A DNA stretch of 64,000 nucleotides from Luidia sarsii (lineage: Eukaryota > Echinodermata > Asteroidea > Paxillosida > Luidiidae). Numbering within the stretch: position 1 is the first letter of the stretch; every line of letters starts with the position of its first letter. The stretch lies in NCBI GenBank assembly GCA_949987565.1, contig OX465111.1:4678590-4742589 (forward strand). Direction: 5' to 3'. The position numbers were made by a program, and so were the translations under genes. The notes beneath the pieces are model-generated. The model saw only the letters and a program-made list of their open reading frames with translations, was not told the origin of the DNA and did not search any database. Positions 32,701-44,700 of the stretch are shown here, piece by piece.

Positions 32701-35700
32701 GTGATTTGAGAATGGACCTACCCTCAATCAACATTCTGACCATGCTGGCTGCAGCCATATAGGACACAGTGTGGCTGTGTCTTGTTAAGTTGTTTGATTA
32801 AAGTATTATTATAAGGTAACAATACACAATTAGTTGGAACTTTTTATAGGGGTCCAATTATTTGATCCATTGGAGAAATGGTAATTTATTTTCTTTTTAC
32901 TCCTATCTCCCTCACAAGAGAGAATTGACATGGTGTCACCGCAAACCTATTAGTATTACTATCAGTATTACTATTAGTACTGTACTCTTGCTATTCTCAC
33001 CATGAAAAACCTTCAAATCTCATTTACCATGCAATTTAAAGGCTGATCGATTGCCATCACCCCCCCCCCCATTACACATGTACGTCTAAATGTGTACCGG
33101 TATATATGGACGTACATTTATGTGTGCGTGTACATGTATTGTAAATGTACTGTACATGCACACGTGCTTGTATACATGTACATGTACAGTACATGTATGT
33201 ATACATGTACATGTACAGTATACATGTACATGTATATGAACAGTTCACATGCACGGTTGCGTAATGACCAATGTTTCCATTCTTGCACACGATGATACGT
33301 GCGGGATCTCATCGCAGAACCTATAGACTATACTGTACACGTAGTTACCTGTGACATGTACGTACATGTACTGGCAGTCCTGCCAAATGAACCGATCCTT
33401 TGTCACGCTTGATGAAGTGGGGAAGATCGGTTTTGGACTGGTCCATTCCATCTATGATGATGGCCGTCAAGTCTTCAGGTTGTTGCCGGGCTTTCTCTCT
33501 CGCCTTCTGGTATTCTTTTCGCTCCTTTCTACGGGACAGAAATAATTTGCACAGGAATGATTATTTGTCTATCAACTTGTTAATGGCGACCACTAGCACA
33601 CCTTACGTGGTACGTAATTAACTAGCTTCAATTGCTTGATGTAAAGGCTGAAAGAGAAAACATACAGACTGTATATTGAAATAAAGCAGAGTTTGAAATA
33701 AACATGAGTTTTGTTGTTGGATGCTCAAGCGCATACATGTTTCCATTGGTCATAACATGTACGCGGTGAAGTTGAACCTTCATGCTCAACTTACTCGACG
33801 GTCTTGTTATGCTCGGCCACCATGTCTGTGACATATTTATGCTCATTATCAGTGAGTGCCTTTTTGCTCCTCCTCTCCTTCCCGTTTATGCAAATGGTGC
33901 ATTCAGTGAACTCAGATCTCTGAAAAACATAAATGAGTCATGGAAATGTTCAGTGAGTTACATACTTCAGCCGTTAATAGATCTTACAAATTAACTACTC
34001 TCTAACCCAACACGAGAATGGATTTCACATAAACCACCTGAGAGGGACTTCAATAAATGTATTTATCTTGTATGTCCAACACATGCTCGTGCCCATAAAT
34101 TGAAGTTGTAGCTTGTAAATTACAGATAATGACTGATATTGATAATAATATTGTATCATGAGACTTGGAGGCCTATTTTGATGGTTTTCATTCTCCATAT
34201 TTTGTGTTATTGTTTCAACCTGTATTTTGATGCATCCGCAATAAGGCTCAAATGGCAAACGGCATGTGCATGGAAATAAAGATGCATGGGTTTTATCCAC
34301 TGATATAGAATCAGGAATAAAAATGGTTTGACAATGATCTCACTTGAAAACTCTTATACATGTACACTACATACCTTAGCAATGATGAATTGAGACAGAT
34401 GGTCTGCCCGTACAGATGTGAAGTGCTCATAGGAAATTGTCTTGGATATTCCTCTGTCATCGAATTCCCTGATCATCCTTTCATAAAGAGACTTTTTTGT
34501 ATATAGATGAAGGTGGCAAGTGAACTCGTGTCTTGTGAGGCATCCAGTCGCCTATTCGTTCAAACAAATATTGCATCCACGCAATTGCCTCCGTGGTCTT
34601 TTCTTGCATGCTTCCTCTGCTGGAGTTCCCATGGTGAATTCTTTGGGTTCACTTTTCATACTCACGTTCGCATCTTAAAAACCTTTTGTATGCAATGCAG
34701 TGCGCTATGCTCCATGCCTTATTACAAACAGGTTTCCCTCTTAGAACAAAATTTTTCATAACAGCTGATTTTCCTGTCAGAGTCGTTGTAATGGCACTTT
34801 TGTCTCTTATGCTATCAAGTATGTACTGTCTTTGTTCAGTGCCACTTTTGTCTTTGAATGTGATGTCACATAATTCAATGTGGAGTGGTGACAGGGTTTT
34901 CAAGCATTCAAGTTTACAGCAGGTTTTTCGCAAACTGTCAAGTGGGTCAATATACGATGTTGGGCGTGGTGTCGTTTTTGAAATCGGAGATATCTCAGCA
35001 GGCACTATTTAAATCTCGTTTTTTTGTGGTGTTGACGATGTGCACGACATGTCCTCAAGAAAGCTGCAATCCAATGGTTCCAGGACAGTTCAAAGGTTCG
35101 GTGTCTGTTGACTCGTCGCTTAACACCACGTTATCTCAATGTAGAGTGTCCATCCTGATAAAGAATATTTCGGAATAAGATGGGATCAATTTCAACACAA
35201 TCTTATGAAAGAGGGGAGTCTGACATGTAGGCCTATATTTTGCATCTTGTATATAGGCCTACATATATATATTTTTTTACAATGCAAACATTTAATTCAA
35301 GATCCCTATGTCCTCACACCAGTTTCTAGTTATTTTGCTTACCGGTAGTTATTTTAATGACCATACCCATCATTGAAACAGTAAGATGCAATGAATGAAA
35401 TGTTTGTGCCGTGTAAAGCCACAATAAATTTCGGTAAAAAATCACCAGTCACCCTAACAAGAAATCTGCGTTATTTTCTCAGGCTACACCGAAACCACCT
35501 TTAATCTTTGGAAGTCTGAAAAAGCACAATCATATAAATTGTCAAAAATATCATTCCCGGCAAATTTAATTAAAATGTATAATTCATGATGAAATGAACC
35601 TACCTATTCATCAGATGATCGATGAATCATCAACAAAATATCGTAATAATGAAGTACAGCTTGATTCTCGTGATGGTCATCATGTGTCGGTTTTGTTAAT

Positions 35701-38700
35701 GTTGAAAGGCTGCTGCTACCAGGCCAATGTTATAATTTCCACCGTCATGTACCAAGAGAAAGTCACCAGTTCAGTGCTATGCAAATCACCATACGTCACT
35801 TTTCCGAGGACTTTTTTCACCGTGCACTTCTGTACCATTTCTGAAAATTGTTTAGCGTAAGACTTTGGCTGCTCTTTACTTTCGGGACTTGTAACCGCAA
35901 GCATTTACTTTCTTATACATTGATTTACACCAGGCTGACCAACGCTCTGTCTAGAGCTGGAACTGTTTGTGTGCTGACCATAATGGCTCTGATAAGGCCA
36001 CAGAGTACAGACAGTGCCTGGTCCAGTCCTAAATGGTTCCCTGGGGCGTTGCAACTACAACTGGTGGAGCCACGAGTTGAAACATGACACTTTCGCAGAA
36101 TGCCAGAGCCTACCAAGGACCTTGGTAGCCTCCATGGTACGGTAGAAACCAAAGTGAACTGTGTGCAACCATTGCAATACACGTACTATACAGTACATGT
36201 ACATGTACATGGACATGTACAGTATATAGCTGTCACAGGAACATTCTTGTGCAAGAATTGTTACGGAATAATATATGTATTGGTTAAATGAAATAACAGT
36301 TATACATCATATACAGGCTACATCATGTAATAACTCTTACATTATTATAAACTAATATATGTAGGTCTACAATCAGTATAGTGACAGTAACACTGTAAAG
36401 CATCACTATACCGTGGGGAAAACCTGATGGGCCTGACCAAAATACTGGATTCCCTGCTATATTATTTTATGAAATAGTTGAATGACATCCATTGAGAGTA
36501 AATCAAAGTTAGTTCACGGAGAAATGCATTTACTTGTGGGCCAATGTAACCTGGATTCGCTCCAAAAAAAATCTGGACAAATAAACCGATGAAACCTAGG
36601 ATAAGACATTGTTAGCAAAATAGCAAACATTTGGAATTAAAACAAAAGTCAATCAAAAGCAATACAGAAAACATGAAATCAAAACTCGAACAGAATAAAA
36701 CAACTAAAAATACAGGCGAGGGAAAACAAGAGGATTTGGGCATAATAATGGTGCATTCTGCTCTTTGCCGAACTCAGTACTACTACTACTACTACTGTAC
36801 TAGTACTAGTAGTAGTACTATAAATGTAACACTTGATTGTGCTAGGTCGTCTGAGTCCTAGGTCCTGTGTGCTACTCGATATAAAATTTAATGTGTGGCC
36901 GGCAGTGTTCCGCTAAATTATTTATGTTATGACTTTGTTGGACGTTTAAGGTGAGAACTACATAAACACTATGGAAAAAAGTGTTACGACCAACGGAAAA
37001 AAATACACAGCAAACGATTATACACTTGAACAGATATCACCCTACAAAAAAAATCAAAAAGGGCCTGACGTTCGATCCTAGCACTAGCCGTACATTTCTC
37101 AAAGGCAAAGTGAGAAGGACAAACATTATAGACAGTCAGGGGAAGGAAAGCCCTGACACACATGACAGAGGAAGGATAAAAGGGAATGGGAGTGGGATGC
37201 AGGTGCACTCAGGCTGAGGGATGGGAGATGAGGGGAAACAAACAAAAGGGCGTGGGGAGGATCAAAGGGACGGAGGGAGGTGGGAGATCAAAGGAGAAAG
37301 CTACAGGGAAGATGAAGAAAAGAGGTGTTAATTAGGTGAGGATTAGTCATTCCCTTCCTGAATATTAAGGCCATGAGGTTGTATAGTGGAGACGCTTAAT
37401 TCAGTTTTGCCCTGCTGAGGCGGACAGCATCTTTCCGATGGCCAAGATATTCTATGCCCTGTACAGACATATGTCAAAAATGGAATGATAAGGGAGATTG
37501 AAGTGATGACCCACAGGTGCATCTACTCCCTTGGTGTTGATGGTAGATCTGTGACCATACAGTCGTTTCTTTAGGCTGTTTCTAGTTTCGCCGACATATA
37601 TTGAATGTTGCAATAAAATAATTATAGTTGAGCACGTATCATTACTATTTCACACTGGTGATCTCTAAGTTGAACTATCCAAGGGCATTAAATGTACTTT
37701 CACTTGACCTATATCAAGTTATATAATGACAGGAAATCAGGCACCTATTCAGCAATTTAGATATGATTATATATTGTGCCTCAATTCAAACCGAATATTT
37801 TTTTTCAATGAAAGAAGCTTCCTTTCTGTTCCGCGACATGTGGTCACTAATAAACTTCACCAGTCCTTTCACTTTCATGATTATATATAATTTTCATCAC
37901 GTTCAGGTTTCAATTTAAACAGACAATCACTGCCAATACTCCCTTTATAAACCAATAGCATTCCCCTATGTGAAAAGGATCTTCTGGTGTGATTAAGGAT
38001 ATTAAATCGCATTCATGAATGTATATCAATGTAAAGCACTTAAAGCAGACTAGAACAAGTTGAGGAAATGGCGCCCTCTGTTATCGGTTGATTTGCATAT
38101 AAATCAGGTGCCTAATATTTAAAATGAAATAAAATGTAAAATAAATATACCAAATATGATTTAAAGGGTAAAAACATGTCATCGGCATTAAAGAAAATAC
38201 AAAGCACTGATGTAAGACATCAATGAAGCTGTTTGGTGAATTCTAGATTTTTCATGAGCAAGGTCTTTTTCTCTTGGTGAAAACGCATGGCACCCAATAA
38301 TAACTGATGTGCATTATATCTCTGTTTTTTCATGCTAACTTTAATAGGGGCTTTAAACAATAAATTGAATTGAAGTAGATTTTTTAAAGCTTTGAAGAGG
38401 AGTATAATGTTATGATGACTCTCCACTCACACACCTGTCCAATATTACATTGATCAAATATATTTTTGACAAGGTTTTTTTGATAGTTCATTGAAGTTTT
38501 GTAAAAATACGATACAAAAACGTTCTAACCTGCTTTCGACATAGCCTAATTGAATAACTAGGCAAACCACCAAAACAATGTGCCACGACTGACATTTCGA
38601 ATGATCCTATAGCAGTCCTTTTTAAGGGGAAGGCAAAATCTGGCAGAAAAGACAAAGACAAACGTACAGGATGCGTCAGGTCCATGATATTTTTTTTACA

Positions 38701-41700
38701 ATTTTCTTGGTTTTTTTCTCGAAGTAAAGCACCAACCTTCGGATATTGTTGTGGATTGGAAATATTGAAGATCATGAGCGACGAGAAGGATCATGGGTCC
38801 ATATTCGTGAACATGCCTTTTGCTAAACATGAAACTATCTCTGTAATTGTTTTCGTAAATGGTTTCATCACTTTAACACTAACACTGTTTCCAATGTTTT
38901 CCAAACAAGATTACTTGATGATTTTCTGTATGATGCACGAATTGTTTTTAGTTTTTGAAAAGGTAAGTTGATTTAAGAATGGAACTTATTTAGTGTACTT
39001 CGAAACTATTTAGCACATTCATCATAATTAATATTACTTCCAAAGTGAATACAGTTTATCTATTCAAAAAGGCATCCTTGTATCAACAGCAGGTTTATTG
39101 GAATCACATATCCTGCAGGTAAAAAACCGCTTTTCTTACGTACGAACAACATACAATATTATTCACATACGGCTTGGAATTCGCGGGACAGACCGGTGAC
39201 CGTGGGCCGGTTTCAAGAGCGAGTGGACGGTAGACCTCATGAAACGCGACACGCTCATGGCTGTGTGGCATATCCTCGTGCATGCGTATGATGTACAGCT
39301 GTACAATAATCGTCTTAGTATGGGGGATCAAAAGGGAAGTTATGTTACAACATTTGTGTGTATGCTTGTAGCTTGTATGAAATCTAAAATAGATTCTAAA
39401 ACGGGAAAAAGGAATTTTGTTTCTGCCAAAATAATAGCATTTTTACTTTAGAAGCGCGTGCACCTTCGGCTACTAATCTCGAAGAAATGTCATAAGCTCT
39501 TCGATCATTAACTTATGGTACGTGTTTGTTTACAGAGGTGATGTCAAATTGTCAATCCCAAAACGTGGCCCAAATTTGAAAGTCAGCGTTCTGTTTTGCA
39601 GGCAAATTGCACAGAATACAGAGACGTCGAAGACGCGTTCCCTTTTCTGGACAGAACCATCGTCCACTACTGACCTAGTGATCGATTTGACTATAGTATT
39701 GACTGATGCACTATAATAATAGTCGAATATCGAAATTGGCTCCTACCTCCATTTTTCGGAGTGTCGGGGATACTACAACTTAGCGTGTTTTCATTCTGTA
39801 GACTTATACCTTAATCAATTTTATCCTTAGGATTTGTCATATCGCCACAATTCAGTTTACAAATGGCACAGCGCGATATCAGCCCTTCCATCCCATATGT
39901 CTTCAGTTGGCCAGCATTACGCATACACGCATATATCTTGCGTCCACTTTTACCCTGGTCTGCCCTACATATACTGTCCAGAATTATCGCATCCTTTTTC
40001 GAACCTTGCATCCCTCTGCCCTGCATTAGTTGTACCGAATTCTCGCATCCCTTTTTCAAAACTCGCATCTGCCCCCCCCCATATAGTTACTGTGCAGAGA
40101 ATTCTCGCTTTTTTCATCAAAACTCCATTCCTGCACTCACTAAACTGCGATCCAGTACGTGTCGCCATTGAGGGGCGATTGGAGCATATGGCTGTATTTC
40201 ATTTTCAAAGGCTCGTGATTACTCAGAAATGTGCGAAAAGCCATGGCAACAAATGGTTACATGTGTGTATTTAGCAGCATATTACTATTAGACTCTTCAT
40301 TGAAGTTTATTTTCAGTTTGAGCTTTTCCCAAAAAGAACCCAGAAGTTGAGAACGATAGACCTCTGAACTGGAAAGCGTATTTCAGACATCATGACAATT
40401 TCGTTGTTGGTTACAGCAGTTCAGGTCTTGCATTTTTTAGCTAGTGTCAGTACTAAATGGCATTAAGAGGGATAAGACATTTTCATCATGAGGAGATTTC
40501 CCTTCTAAAAAGCCCAACCTTTTCCAAACCAGGATTTGGTTGTTTTCCTTAGAATCAACCCTCTGTAACATAACTGGTTTACTGCTTGAGGCATTTAGCT
40601 ATCCCAACCGCAGGGATCCCAACCTCAGGGATCCCAACCTCAGGGATCCCAACCTCTCTGGACAAGACAGCTTTGTTTCCTTTTTGCCAGATGAGCTCAC
40701 TCTAAAGGCCCAGCCAAAAATCTAGATTTCCGTTGTTGGTGCATCAAGATAGTTACATAACCAGACAAAAACATATATGGCATTAAATATTATATTTGTT
40801 GGTGTCTTAACCCCAACAAGATAAGTATTCCACAGGCCCACATGTCAGTCAGTCAAGCGATACTTCTCGCAGTCCCAGCTTGTGGTGGGCCAGTTTTGTA
40901 AATAAAGTTCTCCCAGAAAATTACTCCTTTGTAATAAGTGAAGACCCCAAATCCTGGCACAGTTTGGGCAGAATACCCGAATAAGCTTACACTTGAGTTT
41001 TAGCTTTAAAAGGTTATTCCCGACATGATAAGTTTTTACTCGAGTTATGGATTGTGTGCTACCAGGAAAACATTGAACACAGATTATGTACACGCTCAGT
41101 TCGATGGGATACAATCATGTTGTGCAACCGAGTTTCTTCCCTTGTCAGGAAAATTCCAAGATTGTACTACATGCACTAAAAGTATACCCCTATATATACA
41201 TGTAGTTGTACTTTGCTTGGTCATCCCAAAGGAATGCAGCAACAGGTGGCTCATGTACAGTACATGTATACGCTTTCTGACCTGCAACACACAAGCCAAC
41301 CTTTGCCCTTTTCTGACCCATGACCTCAAGGCACCGGCGGGAATTGGGGGGCAGCGGAGAAAGTGCCTGGGGGCATGTTTGTCCCTCAACATCTGTTCAT
41401 TCTTTATACTAATGTGACCATGCAGTCACATTTTGTGATAGTGTACAGTATTGTGGATTGCCCTAGAGTTAGTTAGACCTGGTTTGTTGCTTAGCAACAA
41501 CCCCCTGCAGTGGGTCTTGGGAACCTGACTGTGGTCAGGGAACAGGGATTAGCCCAGCCCAGTTCACCACCAGCTGTCTGAGTGAGTACATGTACCACAC
41601 ACATCCTCCAGTACCGGGTAGCCCACTACAGTTTCCAGCCTGTAGCTGATTTCTAGATCCATCTCTTATGCTGTAAGTATTAATGCCCCTCCAATTTCTC

Positions 41701-44700
41701 AGCCAGTGAGTCTAAAAGATAATAGTTTATAATATCTGTATTTATTGTGGTGATTGATATTAAAGCATAAGTGAGCCCACTATCAGGGAAAGGCCATAGC
41801 CCATGCTGCTTGGAAGTCTTCTGTTGCACTGTATAGTGCAAGGAAGTGATTCAGGCTAAGAGAAGACTTTTGTGCATTGACTTACTATAGTGTTTATCCA
41901 CTGGGTCAGAAATATTTGAGATATTGTTTAACCCTATGGTCCAATGACATAACATTTATGAGAACTTTTGATTTCGATTTTTAATAACTTTTGCCCATCC
42001 ATTGAGAGTGTATGATACTGCGAGTACGAGTGTAATGTGAGTACGAGTGGGTGGACCACCTTGAAACTTCTTTGGTACATGTATATGCATAGTTCAGGGT
42101 GCCCTGTTTACTTTTAAGTAATTAGCCTACCAGGTATTGAGATTTCCCAAGGGAATATTTAATGAGGATAGTGTTTACTGGAATTCACCCAGCTGGTATT
42201 CCTTGATGAAGGGATCCGAGGAGTGTTTTTTTTAATTTAATCATTTTTTGGAATTATCTGTATGCTCATTAGTGTTTTCTTCTCTTTTCTTGTTATAGAC
42301 TTACGCGCCAACCCTTTCTATCACTCGTATATACTGGAAAATAAATCCACTGGAAAAGACTCAAAGGCCCCCGTCACAAGCGTCGTGGACAGGATCAAGT
42401 GGTTTTTCCAATAAAGAAAGGTTGGCAGTGTGACCAGCTAAGAGGATGGAGGCTCTACAGGAGCAAGTCGCGGCACTAGCGGCCAACTCCGAGAGGGGGA
42501 CTTCCAGCAGGCCGAAGGCAGAGGACATGCGTCGACTGACCCAAGACATGTCAGATGACGAAGGGGCACAGCTGGTTCTCGACCATCTCACCGGCGGCGC
42601 ACGGGGGGAGATTCGGCTCTGACCCCCTGCTCAGAGGAGCTCTGCGGAGAGGATCATCGGGCACATCCTCAAGACCTACGCCTGCTATGAAACCCCGTCG
42701 ACTCGCTGGCAGGTCTTCTACGACCGGCGACAGAGAGGAGGCGGGTCGATCCAGGACTACTCCCTGAACCTGCTGCAACTGCTGCAGAAGGTGGAAGTGG
42801 CCTCTAATGAGGACAGCCCACTGCTCCATGACAAGGATGTCATCCTGAACGAGAGGTTCTCGGCAGGCTTGACGCTAAATGCAGGAGAACCCCACCATGG
42901 AGTTTGCCGACCTTAGGAATAAGGTGATGTCCTGGGAGTGCCCCCCATCGCCCCCTGCCACAGAAGTCCGCGTGACCCAAAACAAGGCTGACGACACTTG
43001 TACCAGCTTGCAGAGGCAGTTGGACGAGCAGGCAGCCCAGCTGAAGGCTACCCAGGAGACGCTCAGCCAGCTGTGTGGCCAGATATGGCGCTGTTCATGT
43101 CCGCCCAACCCACACGTCCCCCAAGTTCACCAAGACGAGGCCCACTTATTTGCTGTAACTGCAATGAGGTTGGACACATCGCAAGACGCTGCCCTCATCC
43201 ACCCAGACCAAGAGGCACAGCTCCACCCGCGGCTCCTGCTCCCCACCAGATGGCAGTTGAGGCTCCTTTAAACGAGCAAAACCTGCCGTTGTAGGGCAAC
43301 CGGTGGTTTCAACCAAGGAGGTATTAGGCGCGCTCCTTGGTTCAACCAGTGAGTGCCCACCCTATGAACACCTACGTACAGTTAGCAGCACCAAGGTGGA
43401 GGTAGGAGGAGTAGACCCAGCCCAGCATTTGCCGGCATCCTCCTCAGACAAGGAGGGCAAGCTATGCAGCGGCCGCTACAAGTGGTTCGATGTCTGCAAA
43501 GGTTATGGCTTTGTGACGCCCGACGACAGCAGCGGAGACGATCGAAGTCTATCACTCTACCATTCATATGGACGACTTCAGAAGTCATGGACGACAGCGA
43601 GGTTGTACAGTTTGTCTACAAGATCTCTGATAAGGGCCGTAGAGCAGTGATAGTGACGGGACCGAACGGCTGCAAATGCAGAGGGAGGAAACGGAAGAGG
43701 AGTAGACATAGCAAAGGGGATAGGGTAAAGGTCTCCACTCCTAAACAGTGTGTGGGTCGTGCGCCCACATTGGAGGTGCACCAGACTGTTGAGAGTACAG
43801 CGAGTCCTGCCTGCTCATCGTCCATCCAGGAGACAGAGAAGCCCACTGAGTCACTACTTACAGGATGGCTTGCTTCTTATGAAGGGTGCCGATTGGCACC
43901 CCTCGTACCCATGCTTTGTACGGTGGACATATATCGTTTTATTCTGTAAGTAGGGTGGCTGGCTTCTTATGAAGTGTGCCGATTGGCACCCCTCGTACCC
44001 ATGCTTTGCATGGTGGACATACGTACATGTGCATCGTTTTATTCTGTAAGTAGGGTGGCTGGCTTCTTATGAAGGGTGCCGATTGGCACCCCTCGTACCC
44101 ATGCTTTGCACGGTGGACATACATCGTTTTATTCTGTAAGTAGGATGGCTGGCTTCTTATGAAGTGTGCCGATTGGCACCCCTCGTACCCATGTTTTGCA
44201 CGGTGGACATACATCGTTTTATTCTGTAAGTAGGATGGCTGGCTTCTTATGAAGGGTGCCGATTGGCACCCCTCGTAGCAATGCTTTGCACGGTGGACAT
44301 ATATCGTTTTATTCTGTAAGTAGGATGGCTGGCTTCTTATGAAGGGTGCCGATTGGCACCCCTCGTAGCAATGCTTTGCATGGTGGACATATATCGTTTT
44401 ATTCTGTAAGTAGGATGGCTGGCTTCTTATGAAGGGTGCCGATTGGCACCCCTCGTAGCAATGCTTTGCATGGTGGACATATATCGTTTTATTCTGTAAG
44501 TAGGATGGCTGGCTTCTTATGAAGGGTGCCGATTGGCACCCCTCGTAGCAATGCTTTGCATGGTGGACATATATCGTTTTATTCTGTAAGTAGGATGGCT
44601 GGCACCCTTATGAAGGGTGCCGATTGGCACCACTCTTACCCATGCTTTGTATAGTGAGTGTGTATCACTTTTTTACCGGTGAAAATGATAAATGTCCTGT

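Noticed and set aside
43868..44665. CRISPR-like appearance of regular 90-bp repeats with palindromes
   Set aside because: There are no unique spacers; the whole 90 bp is repeated. The setting is an animal intron with no cas genes. It is a satellite array.
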